The position numbers and the translations under genes are program-made. A stretch of DNA of 43,912 nt from Campylobacterales bacterium (lineage in GTDB: Bacteria; Campylobacterota; Campylobacteria; Campylobacterales; Nitratiruptoraceae), in NCBI GenBank assembly GCA_027065825.1, contig JAMONM010000036.1, positions 1 through 43,912 of the forward strand, written 5' to 3'. This document shows, one piece after another, positions 17,243 through 26,869 of the stretch (position 1 is the first letter of the stretch; each line of letters starts with the position of its first letter). The notes below the pieces were generated by a model that worked only from the letters and a program-made list of their open reading frames with translations, did no database searches and was not told where the DNA came from.

Positions 17243-17258
17243 CTTCCGATTTCGGAAG
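17243..17258. promoter_or_regulatory. palindrome at the start of the small membrane protein transcript
   Basis: CTTCCGA at 17243-17249 and TCGGAAG at 17252-17258 are perfect 7-base arms around two bases. On the minus strand an extended -10, TGATATAAT, has its hexamer at 17268 to 17263, placing +1 close to the palindrome. It could be an operator overlapping +1 or a 6-bp hairpin in the 5' leader. Confidence 0.4.
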
Positions 17259-17352
17259 ATAAATTATATCATCTAAGGCCTTAACTTTTTGTTTATTTAA
17301 TAATCTTGTGATAAAATCAGACAAAAATTATCTAAAATAAAACGGAGAGAGT

Positions 17353-18192
17353 ATGTGGTTCGAAGAGACTCATAACGACTTTTTCAAGCAGGCGATAAAA
17401 GTCAACAAAAAAATCGAGAGCGTCAAAAGCCGTTATCAACATATCGAAGTGTACGACTCCGATGAGTTTGGAAAAATTCTGGTTATCGACGGGCACGGAA
17501 TGCTGTGCGAAAAGGACGAGTTTATCTATCACGAAATGATGGCCCACGTCGCCGCATGCACCCACAAAGATCCCAAAAAGGTGCTCCTAGTGGGAGGAGG
17601 GGACGGAGGAGTGGCAAAAGAGCTTTTACGCCATCCCCAAATTGAGGTCGATATGGTGGAGATCGATGAAGAGGTGGTAAACATTTCAAAAAAATATTTT
17701 CCAAAAATAGGGGACTGGAACAATCCCAGACTCAATCTCGTTATAAAGGACGCAATCGAATTTATAGCCCAAGCCCCTTCGAAGAGTTACGATATGGTCT
17801 TGGTGGACTCAACGGACCCGGAAGGCCCGGCTACCGGTCTTTTCGGAAAGGATTTCTACGCACATGTGGACAGAGTTTTAAAAGATGATGGCCTGGTGGT
17901 TGCCCAGGGCGAGAGCTGGTGGATAGATTTCAACCTTCACAAGGAGATTATGAAAACCATCGGGAATTTCTTCAAAATAGTTATGCCCTATAGGTTCGAA
18001 ATGTATGTATATCCAGGCTGTAACTGGAATTTCATAATGGGGAGCAAACATTATCACCCCACGGCGGACCTGGTTTTACAAAGAGCCGATCTGATCGACG
18101 GGCTTAAATATTACAATTCAGATATCCACAGAGCCTCCTTCGTCCTCCCCAACTATGTAAAAAAGGAGCTCGGCGATCTATACAAATGGTAA
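17353..18192 (+). CDS. speE: spermidine synthase-family aminopropyltransferase
   Basis: Rossmann-fold aminopropyltransferase. YHEMMAH (59-65), the nucleotide loop LLVGGGDGGVAKE (from 78) and LVDSTDPEGPA (150-160, with the two catalytic-region aspartates) are typical SpeE motifs. 279 residues matches E. coli SpeE (288). It follows a TGATAAAAT-type -10 near 17311-17318 and starts a four-gene run with coaE, dapF and a glucosaminidase. No decarboxylase gene (speD, nspC) is in the window, so actual polyamine output is unknown. Confidence 0.92.
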   Translation: MWFEETHNDFFKQAIKVNKKIESVKSRYQHIEVYDSDEFGKILVIDGHGMLCEKDEFIYHEMMAHVAACTHKDPKKVLLVGGGDGGVAKELLRHPQIEVDMVEIDEEVVNISKKYFPKIGDWNNPRLNLVIKDAIEFIAQAPSKSYDMVLVDSTDPEGPATGLFGKDFYAHVDRVLKDDGLVVAQGESWWIDFNLHKEIMKTIGNFFKIVMPYRFEMYVYPGCNWNFIMGSKHYHPTADLVLQRADLIDGLKYYNSDIHRASFVLPNYVKKELGDLYKW

Positions 18193-18196
18193 AAAG

Positions 18197-18811
18197 ATGA
18201 GAGCCGAACGCCAACCCTTCGAACACGCCGTCGCTCTAACCGGCGGCATAGCCACTGGGAAAAGCACCGTGTGCAACATTCTGAAACTCTACGGTTTTTC
18301 GGTTATAGACGCCGATAAAATCGCACATGAGATTTTGGATCAAAAAAGCTCTGAAATAGAGAAAATCTTCGGCAAAGAGTACGTTAAAGAGGGTAGGGTG
18401 GACAGAAAATCGCTGGGAAGGGCTGTCTTTGCGGATCAATCGATGAAAAAGAGGCTCGAGGAGCTTTTACACCCCCTCATAAGAAAAGAGATAGAGCGAA
18501 GATCTCTGGATCTGGAAAGATACGGGGTACCGTATATCGTGGATATACCGCTCTTTTTTGAAACCTCCGCCTATCCGATTAAAAGAGTGGCCGTAGTTTA
18601 CGCTCCAAAAGAGCAGCAGATAGAGAGATTGATGAAAAAAGAGGGGTTCGATCCCATAGAGGCGGCAAAAAGAGTGGAGTCGCAGATCGATATCGAAAAG
18701 AAAAAAAAATTGGCAAACTATTTGATAGACAACTCAAAAGATCTAAAGCATCTGCAAAAAGAGATAGAAAAATTCACTGAAAGGTTAAAAGATGAATTTG
18801 GCCAAATATAG
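18197..18811 (+). CDS. coaE: dephospho-CoA kinase
   Basis: Last step of coenzyme A synthesis: phosphorylates the ribose 3'-OH. The P-loop is GGIATGKST (16-24), DADKIAHE follows at the base-binding region, and HPLIRKEI and VVYAPKEQQIERLMKKEG fit CoaE. 204 residues, full length. It begins 4 bases after speE and overlaps dapF by 20 bases. Confidence 0.95.
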   Translation: MRAERQPFEHAVALTGGIATGKSTVCNILKLYGFSVIDADKIAHEILDQKSSEIEKIFGKEYVKEGRVDRKSLGRAVFADQSMKKRLEELLHPLIRKEIERRSLDLERYGVPYIVDIPLFFETSAYPIKRVAVVYAPKEQQIERLMKKEGFDPIEAAKRVESQIDIEKKKKLANYLIDNSKDLKHLQKEIEKFTERLKDEFGQI

Positions 18812-19541
18812 CGCCAGCGGAAACGACTTTTTGATTTTTCACACATTCAAGGAGGCCGACCGCTCTGAGCTGGCCAAAAGAGTTTGCGACAGGCATCGAG
18901 GGGTTGGCGCGGACGGACTGATCGTCCTGCTTCCTTTCGAAGGAGCCGACTTTAAATGGGAGTTCTACAACTCCGACGGAAGCGAGGCGAAAATGTGCGG
19001 AAACGGCAGTAGGGCCGCGGCCCACTACGCCTTTTCAAACGGCCTGGCGAAAGAGCGGATGAGCTTTTTAACCGGAGCTGGTCTCATTAATGCCACCGTG
19101 GACGAGGATACGGTCGAAAGCGAACTAACGGACGCCAAGATCGTAACCAAGGATCTAAAAGAGTTCGGCAAGGAGTGGTGGCTGATAGATACGGGAGTTC
19201 CGCACCTTGTCGCGTTCGTAAATTCGCTAGAGAGCTTCGACGAAATTGAAGCGAAGGAGCTTAGAAAAACTTACGATTCCAATGTAAACTATGCGCAAGT
19301 CAAAGATGGTATAATATATATAAGAACATACGAAAGAGGCGTAGAGGGCGAGACTCTCGCCTGCGGCACCGGTATGGCCGCAGCTTTTTACAGAGCGCTG
19401 CAAGAAGGTATGGTACAAGATAGTTCCACGCTCATACCAAAAAGCGGAGAAAAACTGGTGTTGAGCTATAAAGAGGGCTCTTTGTATCTAAAGGGCCGCG
19501 TTAAAAAGATTTTTGAAACCGTTATAGAGGAGGTTCGTTGA
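18792..19541 (+). CDS. dapF: diaminopimelate epimerase
   Basis: Converts LL- to meso-diaminopimelate for lysine and peptidoglycan. The two catalytic cysteines are C69 (AKMCGNGSRA) and C191 (LACGTGMAA), forming the thiol acid-base pair. 249 residues. It overlaps coaE and is followed by a cell-wall hydrolase-like gene through a TTGA overlap, so two wall-related genes are coupled. Confidence 0.96.
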   Translation: MNLAKYSASGNDFLIFHTFKEADRSELAKRVCDRHRGVGADGLIVLLPFEGADFKWEFYNSDGSEAKMCGNGSRAAAHYAFSNGLAKERMSFLTGAGLINATVDEDTVESELTDAKIVTKDLKEFGKEWWLIDTGVPHLVAFVNSLESFDEIEAKELRKTYDSNVNYAQVKDGIIYIRTYERGVEGETLACGTGMAAAFYRALQEGMVQDSSTLIPKSGEKLVLSYKEGSLYLKGRVKKIFETVIEEVR

Positions 19542-20254
19542 AAAGATTGCTGTTGACATTCGGAGGATTGGTAATGGCTTCGGCCCTATGGGCGGCCGAA
19601 CTCAAAAGTTTTCCCAAATGGTATTACGAAATAAAAGATATATCCGAGCAAAAAAGCCGCTTTTTCGAGATTCTCAGACCTTTGGTAAAAGAGGCCAACG
19701 AAAATATTTTAAAAGAACGGAAATTCGTAATCTCCTTTTTCGAAGACTACTACAAAGAGGGAGTGGCCGACGCCGAGAAATTGAAAAAACTGGTCAAGCT
19801 GGCGAAAAAATATAGAATCTCGTCAATATTTGATAAAAACGCCTATCTAAAGAAGATCGACACTATCCCCGAATCCCTGGTCCTGGCTCAGGCCGCACTG
19901 GAGAGCGGTTGGGGAAAAAGCAGATTCGCCAAAGAGGCCAATAACCTATTCGGAGAGTGGACCTTCGGCAAAAGAGGTCTAATTCCAAAAAACAGGGAAG
20001 AGGGCAAAAAGCATAAAATCAGAATATTCGACTCTATAAACGACTCTATAGCCTCGTATATGCTAAATCTAAACAGACACCTGGCCTACAAAGAGTTCCG
20101 CCAGGCCCGTTTTCTGGCCAGAAAAAAAGGAGAGCGTTTCAGCGGCCTAAAGGCGGCTATGACTATGCAGCGCTACTCTCAGATCGGTCACAGATACAAC
20201 AGTCTCGTAACCTCTATAATAAAAAAGAACGATCTTCACAAAAACGACGGCTAA
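19538..20254 (+). CDS. exported Bax-like glucosaminidase-domain protein
   Basis: 238 residues beginning with a signal peptide (MKRLLLTFGGLVMASALWAA, cleavage near 20). The rest matches the Bax / mannosyl-glycoprotein endo-N-acetylglucosaminidase-like family: PESLVLAQAALESGWGKSRFA holds the presumed catalytic E122, followed by NNLFGEWTF and an RYSQIG segment. It probably trims peptidoglycan in the periplasm. The start is TTG, sharing bases with the dapF TGA; no better start is available because the signal peptide begins here. Confidence 0.87.
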   Translation: MKRLLLTFGGLVMASALWAAELKSFPKWYYEIKDISEQKSRFFEILRPLVKEANENILKERKFVISFFEDYYKEGVADAEKLKKLVKLAKKYRISSIFDKNAYLKKIDTIPESLVLAQAALESGWGKSRFAKEANNLFGEWTFGKRGLIPKNREEGKKHKIRIFDSINDSIASYMLNLNRHLAYKEFRQARFLARKKGERFSGLKAAMTMQRYSQIGHRYNSLVTSIIKKNDLHKNDG

Positions 20255-20255
20255 A

Positions 20256-21323
20256 TCAAAGACCGGCCTCTTTTATCTTTTCGGCCCTTTCATGGGCTAT
20301 TAGAGGCTCTATCACCTGATCGAAATCGCCGTTTTGCATAACCTCTTCGAGTTTATACAGAGTCAGACCGATTCTGTGGTCGGTGATTCGGTTCTGGGGA
20401 TAGTTGTAGGTTCTGATCCTTTCGCTTCTGTCACCGCTGCCTACCTGCTCTTTTCTATCTTTTGCCAGAGCCTCCTGCTGCTCTCTCATCATCTTTTCGT
20501 AAATTCTGGCCTTTAATACCTTCATAGCCTTTTCACGGTTCTTGTGCTGGCTCTTTTCGTCCTGCATGGAAACCACTATTCCGGTAGGAAGATGGGTAAT
20601 TCTAACTGCGCTGTCCGTAGTGTTGACGGACTGCCCCCCGCATCCGCTGGATCGGTATACGTCTATTTTCAGATCGGAGGGATTTATCTGAACGTCAACG
20701 TCGTCCACCTCCGGCATTACCGCAACCGTTACGGCCGAAGTGTGTATCCTCCCCTGAGATTCGGTGGCCGGAACTCGCTGCACTCTATGAGTTCCGGCCT
20801 CGTATTTTAGACGGCTGTAGACCCCTTCGCCTTTAATTTTCGCGATAATCTCCTTGTAGCCTCCCGTATCGCTCTCGCTGGAGCTCACTATCTCTACGCG
20901 CCATCCGCGCAGATCAGCGTACCTGGCGTAGGCTCTAAAGAGATCCGCCGCGAATAGCGCGGCCTCTTCGCCTCCGGTTCCGGCCCGTATCTCCAGATAT
21001 ATATTTTTGTCGTCGTTCGGGTCTTTGGGCACCAGCAGCGTTTTGATCTCCTCTTCGAGGTTCTCTTTTTTGGGTTCGAGCTCTTTTAACTCCTCTTTTG
21101 CCAGCTCGGCCAGCTCCGGATCGTCTAAAAGCTCGCGATTTTCCGCGATCGACTCGCAAACCTCGAAATACTCTCTGGCCTTTTCCACGATAGGCTCAAG
21201 CTCGGACTGCTCCTTGCTGAGCTTGGTCATCTTGTCGATATCGGAAGTTATTTCGGGAGAACTTAAAAGCTTGTTGATCTCTTCGTATTTTTCTATAAAG
21301 GGCTGAAGTTTCTCTTTGAGCAT
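20256..21323 (-). CDS. prfA: peptide chain release factor 1
   Basis: Reads UAA/UAG and triggers peptide release. The tripeptide anticodon PAT is at 185-187 ([10 protein letters not shown]) and the catalytic GGQ at 229-231 ([15 protein letters not shown]). 355 residues is standard. It follows rpsT by 19 bases; rpsT-prfA is the order I remember in Helicobacter. Confidence 0.97.
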   Translation of the reverse strand: MLKEKLQPFIEKYEEINKLLSSPEITSDIDKMTKLSKEQSELEPIVEKAREYFEVCESIAENRELLDDPELAELAKEELKELEPKKENLEEEIKTLLVPKDPNDDKNIYLEIRAGTGGEEAALFAADLFRAYARYADLRGWRVEIVSSSESDTGGYKEIIAKIKGEGVYSRLKYEAGTHRVQRVPATESQGRIHTSAVTVAVMPEVDDVDVQINPSDLKIDVYRSSGCGGQSVNTTDSAVRITHLPTGIVVSMQDEKSQHKNREKAMKVLKARIYEKMMREQQEALAKDRKEQVGSGDRSERIRTYNYPQNRITDHRIGLTLYKLEEVMQNGDFDQVIEPLIAHERAEKIKEAGL

Positions 21324-21342
21324 ATTCTAAAAGACGAAAGCC

Positions 21343-21615
21343 TTATGCGGCTTCCGTCATGGAGTTTACGAGTTTATGAAGTCTGGAGACCTTTCTGGCC
21401 GCCGTATTTTTCTTGAGAACGCCTTTGCTGACGTATTTATGAAACTCTCTATTGGCTATCTTGAGAGCCTCTACGGCCTTCTCTCTGTCTCCGGCCGCCA
21501 CGGCCTCTCTGACGGCTTTTGTTATATTTTTTATTCTGGTTCTGTAAAATCTGTTTCTTATCGTTCTTTTGGCCGTCTGTCTGATTCTCTTCAAAGCGGA
21601 TTTGTGGTGTGCCAT
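21343..21615 (-). CDS. rpsT: 30S ribosomal protein S20
   Basis: 90-residue basic protein binding 16S rRNA early in 30S assembly ([17 protein letters not shown]). The ATG at 21615 is chosen over an in-frame TTG nine bases upstream because AAGGA is correctly spaced for it and the family begins MA. An extended -10, TGgTATTAA, lies on the minus strand with its hexamer at 21673 to 21668. Confidence 0.97.
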   Translation of the reverse strand: MAHHKSALKRIRQTAKRTIRNRFYRTRIKNITKAVREAVAAGDREKAVEALKIANREFHKYVSKGVLKKNTAARKVSRLHKLVNSMTEAA

Positions 21616-21790
21616 ATTTAACAATCCTTTTGTTTTGTTTTAGGAGTGAATTTTACTCAACAAAACTTTAATACCAGCTTAATTTAAATAGTTTTTAAGC
21701 TTTGTTTCCTCTGGTACGATCTTTTTTGTTGATCTACCTTTGTCACGATTTATAGTAAAATTATCCAAACGTTTTGCAAAAGGGTTGCAG

Positions 21791-23131
21791 ATGAAACTGT
21801 TCGGAACCGACGGAGTCAGGGGAGAAGCGGGGAAAAAACTCAGCGCTCCGCTCTCTATGAAACTGGGAATGAGCGCCGGAATATACTTTAGAAAACACTC
21901 GGTAACAAACAAGATTTTAGTAGGCAAAGACACCAGAAGAAGCGGCTATATGATAGAAAACGCACTGGTAAGCGGTTTGACGGCCGTTGGATACGACGTA
22001 ATACAGATAGGACCCATGCCTACGCCGGCCGTCTCCTTTTTAACCGAGGATATGAGATGCGACGCCGGAATAATGATTAGTGCTAGCCACAATCCATACT
22101 ACGACAACGGCATAAAATTTTTCGACAATCTGGGAAACAAACTCCAAGAGAGGGACGAAAAAGCCATAGAAGAGATATTTTTCGACGAAGAGACTATCGA
22201 AGAGAACCAAAAAACCAAAAGAGAGATCGGCTCATCAAAAAGGATAGACGACGTAATCGGCAGATATATAGTCCATATCAAAAACTCCTTTCCCAAGCAT
22301 CTGACTCTAAGAGGCATGAGAATCGTGGTAGACACCGCCAACGGAGCGGCATACAAAGTGGCCCCTACTATATTTAACGAGCTCGGAGCGGAAACGATAG
22401 TGATCAACGACTCGCCCAACGGATTTAACATAAACCATAAATGCGGAGCGATGCACCCAGAAGATCTGGCCAACGTGGTCAAAAAGTTCAGAGCCGACAT
22501 CGGGTTCGCGCTAGACGGCGACGCGGACAGGCTGGTCGTGGTGGACGAAAAGGGCGAAATAGTAGACGGCGATAAACTCATAGGGGCCCTCGCCCTCTTT
22601 TTCAAAAAAGAGAAAATTTTGAAAAAAAGCGCCGTGGTGGCCACCATCATGAGTAACAAGGCTCTCGAGGATTTTCTAAAATCCCACTCCATAGATCTGT
22701 ACAGGTGCAACGTGGGAGACAAATACGTCCTCGAAGAGCTGAGAAAAAGGGGACTCAATTTCGGCGGCGAAAGCAGCGGACATATTATTCTCACGGACTA
22801 CGGAAAGACCGGAGACGGTCTTGTAAGCGCCCTGCAGACTCTGGCCTTGATGATCACTTCGCAAAAAAGAGCCAGCGAAGTTCTAAACCCATTCGAAACG
22901 TATCCGAGCGTACTGAAAAACATCCCCGTCAAAGAGAAACCGCCTCTCGAGACTATCGAGGGTCTAGACAAAATGATCGAGAATCTTCAAAAAAAGGGGC
23001 TTAGAGTTCTGATTAGATACTCCGGAACCGAAAACAAACTCAGAGTCCTCATAGAGGGCAAAAACAGTAAAACCGTCGAGAGGGAGATAGAAAACCTCAC
23101 GCAGTTTCTATCCTCCAAGCTGAGCTCATGA
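21791..23131 (+). CDS. glmM: phosphoglucosamine mutase
   Basis: Converts glucosamine-6-P to glucosamine-1-P for UDP-GlcNAc. [11 protein letters not shown] is the exact family start, so the ATG at 21791 is used although the frame is open further upstream. The phosphoserine is S99 in [14 protein letters not shown] binds Mg; the C-terminal phosphate loop is [10 protein letters not shown]. 446 residues. Coupled to lspA by an ATGA overlap. Confidence 0.97.
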   Translation: MKLFGTDGVRGEAGKKLSAPLSMKLGMSAGIYFRKHSVTNKILVGKDTRRSGYMIENALVSGLTAVGYDVIQIGPMPTPAVSFLTEDMRCDAGIMISASHNPYYDNGIKFFDNLGNKLQERDEKAIEEIFFDEETIEENQKTKREIGSSKRIDDVIGRYIVHIKNSFPKHLTLRGMRIVVDTANGAAYKVAPTIFNELGAETIVINDSPNGFNINHKCGAMHPEDLANVVKKFRADIGFALDGDADRLVVVDEKGEIVDGDKLIGALALFFKKEKILKKSAVVATIMSNKALEDFLKSHSIDLYRCNVGDKYVLEELRKRGLNFGGESSGHIILTDYGKTGDGLVSALQTLALMITSQKRASEVLNPFETYPSVLKNIPVKEKPPLETIEGLDKMIENLQKKGLRVLIRYSGTENKLRVLIEGKNSKTVEREIENLTQFLSSKLSS

Positions 23132-23562
23132 GACGCTCTTACGCAATTTTCCTTCTGGCGGCGGCAGGCGTATTTTTGATAGATCAGAGCCTAAAAGAGC
23201 TGTTCGTCAGCGGATTTTACTGGGAGAGCGACTGTCTGACGCTGGGTTTTACCCTAAACAGAGGAGTGGCGTTTTCCATGCTGGAGTTTCTGGGAGGATG
23301 GCTAAAGTGGATATTGGCGATACTGATCGCCGCAGGAACGTTGTACGCCTTTGCGAAAGGTTACATCAAAACCCATCCTCTGCTGCTGGGAACTCTCTTG
23401 GGCGCCGCGGGCGGCAATCTGTGGGATAGATTTCTCCACGGCGGCGTAGTCGATTACGTTTATTGGCACTGCGGTTTTGAATTTGCCGTCTTCAACTTCG
23501 CCGACGTAATGATCGACGTTTCGGTAGTAGGCCTTTTAGTGGCCTCTTTTAAGAAAAAATAA
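23128..23562 (+). CDS. lspA: lipoprotein signal peptidase (signal peptidase II)
   Basis: Inner-membrane aspartyl protease that cleaves prolipoproteins. Catalytic aspartates are D109 (GGVVDYVYW) and D126 (FNFADVMID); NRGVAFSML and GGNLWDRF are the other signatures. 144 residues with four membrane helices. A short hairpin, AGGCC/GGCCT at 23529-23545, followed by CTTTT lies in the last codons, and a T10 run follows the stop; together these could terminate weakly. Confidence 0.95.
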   Translation: MRRSYAIFLLAAAGVFLIDQSLKELFVSGFYWESDCLTLGFTLNRGVAFSMLEFLGGWLKWILAILIAAGTLYAFAKGYIKTHPLLLGTLLGAAGGNLWDRFLHGGVVDYVYWHCGFEFAVFNFADVMIDVSVVGLLVASFKKK

Positions 23563-23571
23563 ATTTTTTTT

Positions 23572-23580
23572 TGCTAAAAT
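23572..23580 (+). promoter_or_regulatory. extended -10 promoter for tRNA-Val
   Basis: TGcTAAAAT with its hexamer at 23575-23580, preceded by a long T-run, the usual form of Campylobacterota sigma70 promoters. The tRNA begins 22 bases later. Confidence 0.5.
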
Positions 23581-23602
23581 CCGTTACTGCTTGTCCTCCA
23601 TA

Positions 23603-23677
23603 GGTCGCGTAGCTCAGGGGTAGAGCACTACGTTGACATCGTAGTGGTCAGAGGTTCGAATCCTCTCGCGACCACCA
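23603..23677 (+). tRNA. tRNA-Val (anticodon GAC)
   Basis: A 75-base cloverleaf: acceptor GGTCGCG/CGCGACC, D-stem GCTC/GAGC, anticodon stem CTACG/CGTAG with loop TTGACAT (GAC), variable loop TGGTC, T-stem AGAGG/CCTCT with loop TTCGAAT, discriminator A and an encoded CCA. All stems pair fully. It lies between lspA and thrS. Confidence 0.97.
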
Positions 23678-23706
23678 TTTAGGTTTCCCCTTTTATCATT
23701 TTTTGT

Positions 23707-23712
23707 TATACT
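23707..23712 (+). promoter_or_regulatory. -10 box of the thrS leader promoter
   Basis: TATACT behind a T-rich tract (TTTTTTGT), predicting a start near 23719 and a leader of about 66 bases before the thrS start. No good -35 box is seen, which is normal in this group. Confidence 0.45.
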
Positions 23713-23729
23713 TTATTGTCCGAAATGAA

Positions 23730-23763
23730 CAAAGATCAGGAGTCTGAGGACTTTTTATCTTTG
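23730..23763 (+). promoter_or_regulatory. long hairpin in the thrS 5' leader
   Basis: CAAAGAT (23730-23736) pairs with ATCTTTG (23757-23763). After one C/T mismatch, AGGAGTC (23738-23744) pairs with GACTTTT (23749-23755) using two G-U pairs, closed by the loop TGAG (23745-23748). That makes 14 pairs in 34 bases, ending 22 bases before the thrS start. It could be an operator for ThrRS autocontrol, as known for E. coli thrS, or a processing site. The loop shows no obvious threonine anticodon. Confidence 0.5.
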
Positions 23764-23785
23764 ACCATTTGACTAAAGGATTTTA

Positions 23786-25621
23786 TTGGAACCTATAGCT
23801 TTCAAAATAGACGAGCAGATTATAGATACGCAAACTGCCGAGCAAAAAAATATAGATCTCGAGGGGGCAAAAAAGATTTTTGCCGACAACTCCCCGGACG
23901 CTCTCGAAGTGATACGGCATTCTACGGCCCACCTGATGGCCCAGGCTATCAAAGAGCTCTATCCGGAAGCCAAGTTTTTCGTGGGACCGGTAGTGGAAGA
24001 GGGTTTTTACTATGACTTTAGGGTCTCACAAAAAATCGGCGAAGAGGATCTAAAACGCATAGAAGAGAAAATGGCCGAAATCGCCAACAGAAAACTTCCG
24101 ATAGAGCGCTACGAAATCCCAAAAACCGAGGCTCTAAAAAAGTTCGCCGAGGACGATCTCAAACAGGAAGTGCTAAAAAGAATCGACTCGGAAACGGTCT
24201 CGATATACAAACAGGGCGATTTCGAGGATCTCTGCAGAGGTCCGCACGTACCCAACACCAAAGTGTTGAAACATTTCAAACTAACCAGAATAGCCGGCGC
24301 ATATCTCGGAGGGGACGAAACCAAAGAGATGCTCACCAGAATCTACGGCATCGCCTTTGCGGACAAAAAGAGCCTCAAAGAGTATCTTAATATGATCGAA
24401 GAGGCCAAAAAACGCGATCATAGACGCCTGGGCACGGAGCTGGAACTTTTCATGTTCAACGAGGAGGTGGGAGCCGGATTGCCGATCTGGCTGCCAAAAG
24501 GCGCGAGACTCAGGGGGAAACTCGAATCGTTACTCTACGCCGCACATAGAAAAAGAGGTTACGAGCCGGTCAGAGGTCCGGAAATTCTAAAGTCCGATCT
24601 CTGGATCAAGAGCGGACACTACCAAAACTATAAAGAGAACATGTATTTTACGCAGATCTGCGACGACGAGGATAAAGATTGCGTAGAGTACGGAATAAAA
24701 CCGATGAACTGCGTAGGCCATATTATGATCTACTCCCATAAAAAAAGAAGCTATAAAGAGCTGCCTATAAAGATGTTCGAATACGGAGTGGTCCACAGGC
24801 ACGAAAAGAGCGGAGTGCTTCACGGTCTCTTCAGAGTCAGAGAGTTTACGCAAGATGACGCCCACATATTTTGCAGACCCGATCAGATAAAAGAGATCGT
24901 TCAGGAGGTTCTCGGTTTTGTAGACGAAATTATGAAGAGTTTCGATTTCCATTACGAAATGGAGATCTCCACAAAACCCTCAAAAGCCATAGGAGAGGAG
25001 GAGATTTGGGAAAAAGCCACCAAAGCTCTCGAAGAGGCTCTCCAAGAACAGGGACATCGGTACGGAATAGACGAGGGTGGAGGCGCCTTTTACGGTCCGA
25101 AAATAGATATTAAAATCACCGACGCGATTGGAAGAAAATGGCAGTGCGGAACGATCCAGGTAGATTTCAACCTGCCCGAGAGGTTTGAACTGGAGTATAC
25201 CGACAGCGACAATCTCCCAAAAAGGCCGGTCATGATCCACAGGGCCATTTTGGGCTCTTTTGAAAGATTTATAGGGATATTGACTGAACACTACGCCGGA
25301 GAGTTTCCATTCTTTATCGCCCCTACCCAGATCATCTTTATACCCATAGCGCAAGATCACTTAAAATATTGCGAAACTCTCGCCAAAAAGGCGGCGGCGA
25401 TGGGCGTAGACTGCGAAATCTACGATAAAAACGAAAGCTTAAACAAAAGAATTAGAAACGCGGAAAAACAGAAAGTCCCCCTTATCGCCGTTATCGGGGA
25501 CAAGGAGGTATCCACCTCTTCGGTAGCCGTAAGGGACAGAAGAGAAAGAATACAGTATAATATACCCGAAAACCAATTTTTCGATAAAATTAAGGAGAAA
25601 TTAAGTGAGGTACGCTTTTGA
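23786..25621 (+). CDS. thrS: threonyl-tRNA synthetase
   Basis: Class II synthetase charging tRNA-Thr, with editing of serine. Only ~38 residues precede the editing-domain HxxxH (H45-H49 in [11 protein letters not shown]), so the usual ~60-residue TGS domain is reduced, as I recall for Helicobacter. The editing domain also has [11 protein letters not shown]. The catalytic core (motif 2 [13 protein letters not shown]; motif 3 [13 protein letters not shown]) and the anticodon domain follow, 611 residues in all. Start is TTG with AAAGGA upstream. The stop overlaps the infC TTG. Confidence 0.96.
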   Translation: MEPIAFKIDEQIIDTQTAEQKNIDLEGAKKIFADNSPDALEVIRHSTAHLMAQAIKELYPEAKFFVGPVVEEGFYYDFRVSQKIGEEDLKRIEEKMAEIANRKLPIERYEIPKTEALKKFAEDDLKQEVLKRIDSETVSIYKQGDFEDLCRGPHVPNTKVLKHFKLTRIAGAYLGGDETKEMLTRIYGIAFADKKSLKEYLNMIEEAKKRDHRRLGTELELFMFNEEVGAGLPIWLPKGARLRGKLESLLYAAHRKRGYEPVRGPEILKSDLWIKSGHYQNYKENMYFTQICDDEDKDCVEYGIKPMNCVGHIMIYSHKKRSYKELPIKMFEYGVVHRHEKSGVLHGLFRVREFTQDDAHIFCRPDQIKEIVQEVLGFVDEIMKSFDFHYEMEISTKPSKAIGEEEIWEKATKALEEALQEQGHRYGIDEGGGAFYGPKIDIKITDAIGRKWQCGTIQVDFNLPERFELEYTDSDNLPKRPVMIHRAILGSFERFIGILTEHYAGEFPFFIAPTQIIFIPIAQDHLKYCETLAKKAAAMGVDCEIYDKNESLNKRIRNAEKQKVPLIAVIGDKEVSTSSVAVRDRRERIQYNIPENQFFDKIKEKLSEVRF

Positions 25622-26151
25622 GTAGAAAAAAAGATGATGTGCTCCTAAACGAGAACATAAGAGCACCGCAGGTTAGATGTATAGGCGAAGACGGTACCCA
25701 ATACGGTATTATCTCCAGGGACGAAGCTCTGGATATTGCCGAAGAGAAAGGGCTGGATCTGGTGCTGATAGCGCCCAACGCGAACCCTCCCGTCTGTAAA
25801 ATCATGGACTTCGGCAAATTCAAATACCAACAGGAAAAAAAGAAGAAAGAGGCGAAAAAGAAACAGACCAAAATAGAGGTCAAGGAGATCAAGCTCTCCG
25901 TAAAAATCGCCCAAAACGACATCGACTACAAAGTCAAACACGCCCGGGAGTTTCTAGAAAAAGGAAAACACGTCAAATTCAGAGTCTTCCTCAGAGGAAG
26001 GGAAATGGCCCATCCCGAAGCCGGAGTCGAGGTGCTAAATCGCGTCATTCCGATGATAGAAGATATAGGAACAGTCGAAAAGAAACCGCACGTAGAGGGA
26101 AGATACGTAAATATGATGGTGGTTCCGAAAAAAGACGAAAAGAAAAAGTAG
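25618..26151 (+). CDS. infC: translation initiation factor IF-3
   Basis: Binds the 30S subunit and proofreads start codons. N-domain [20 protein letters not shown], signature [20 protein letters not shown], Lys-rich linker, and C-domain [25 protein letters not shown] split over the rest; 177 residues. The start is TTG, overlapping the thrS TGA. Non-canonical IF3 starts (AUU in E. coli) allow autocontrol, because IF3 discriminates against them, so the TTG may matter here. The C-terminus is a Lys-rich tail. Confidence 0.96.
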   Translation: MSRKKDDVLLNENIRAPQVRCIGEDGTQYGIISRDEALDIAEEKGLDLVLIAPNANPPVCKIMDFGKFKYQQEKKKKEAKKKQTKIEVKEIKLSVKIAQNDIDYKVKHAREFLEKGKHVKFRVFLRGREMAHPEAGVEVLNRVIPMIEDIGTVEKKPHVEGRYVNMMVVPKKDEKKK

Positions 26152-26180
26152 TTTTTAATCTCCCATTTATTTTAATTGGG

Positions 26181-26186
26181 TATAAT
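26181..26186 (+). promoter_or_regulatory. -10 box of the rpmI-rplT promoter
   Basis: A consensus TATAAT preceded by TTGGG in the 65-base infC-rpmI gap, predicting a start near 26193 and AAAGGAG before rpmI. It would let L35-L20 be made independently of infC. Confidence 0.55.
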
Positions 26187-26216
26187 TTTCGCCTTAAATT
26201 CTGTAAAGGAGAAGTG

Positions 26217-26411
26217 ATGCCAAAGATGAAGACTCATCGCGGCGCTGCCAAAAGATTCAGAAAAACGAAAAACAGAATCAAAAGAGGAAGCGCGTTTAGA
26301 AGCCATATTCTGACAAAAAAATCGCCTAAAACGAAGCGTTCTCTTAGAGCTCCGCACTACGTGAGCAAAGCGGACGAAGCAAGAGTGGTCGAACTGATAG
26401 CCACATACTGA
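26217..26411 (+). CDS. rpmI: 50S ribosomal protein L35
   Basis: 64-residue basic protein ([19 protein letters not shown]) with the family's C-terminal VSKADEARV segment. The ATG at 26217 is used; the overlapping GTG three bases earlier would only add one residue and lacks better spacing from AAAGGAG. Second of the infC-rpmI-rplT set. Confidence 0.96.
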   Translation: MPKMKTHRGAAKRFRKTKNRIKRGSAFRSHILTKKSPKTKRSLRAPHYVSKADEARVVELIATY

Positions 26412-26421
26412 CAAAGTAAAT

Positions 26422-26464
26422 AGGCTCCGCCCTCAAAAGGGCCAAGTCCGCATCGGCGGCACCT
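26422..26464 (+). promoter_or_regulatory. structured rpmI-rplT intergenic RNA, candidate L20 control site
   Basis: Two alternative foldings share bases. GCCCT (26429-26433) pairs with AGGGC (26438-26442) around CAAA. Alternatively AGG-CT-CCGCC (26422-26431) pairs with GGCGG-CA-CCT (26455-26464) as a stem with one internal loop. A third small stem, CCGC/GCGG (26448-26451 with 26456-26459), competes too. E. coli L20 represses this operon by binding an rRNA-like fold near rpmI; this could be the local equivalent, by analogy only. Confidence 0.35.
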
Positions 26465-26495
26465 AAAAAATAAAGAAAGGTAAAGGGAGAAACTG

Positions 26496-26846
26496 ATGAG
26501 AGTAAAAACCGGAACGGTAAGAAGAAGAAGACACAAAAAGATTCTAAAACAGGCAAAAGGTTTCTACAGCGGTAGAAGGAAACATTTCAGAAAAGCCAAA
26601 GAGCAGCTCGAAAGAAGTCTCGTTTACGCGTACAGAGACAGGAGACAGAAAAAGAGAGATTTTAGAAAACTCTGGATAACGAGAATCAACGCGGCTTGCA
26701 GACTAAACGATATAAACTACTCCAGATTTATTTACGGCCTCTCCAAAGCCGGTATTGAGCTGGACAGAAAAATATTGGCGGATATGGCTATGAACGAACC
26801 TCAAAGCTTCGCCACTTTGGTGGAAAAAGCGAAAGCGGCTCTTTGA
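26496..26846 (+). CDS. rplT: 50S ribosomal protein L20
   Basis: 116 residues, starting [20 protein letters not shown], with the conserved [14 protein letters not shown] and [11 protein letters not shown] segments. It binds 23S rRNA early in 50S assembly and is the likely autoregulator of this operon. AAAGGGAG stands before the ATG. tRNA-Pro follows after 23 bases. Confidence 0.97.
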   Translation: MRVKTGTVRRRRHKKILKQAKGFYSGRRKHFRKAKEQLERSLVYAYRDRRQKKRDFRKLWITRINAACRLNDINYSRFIYGLSKAGIELDRKILADMAMNEPQSFATLVEKAKAAL

Positions 26847-26869
26847 TCGAGCCCTTCGCTTCTCCTTGT

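Noticed and set aside
22099-22794. 231-residue open frame on the minus strand
   Set aside because: Antisense to glmM, Ser/Leu-rich composition typical of shadow frames.
23678-23785. T-box riboswitch in the thrS leader
   Set aside because: The leader is too short and lacks the T-box consensus; T-boxes are essentially Gram-positive. Only a simple hairpin is supported.
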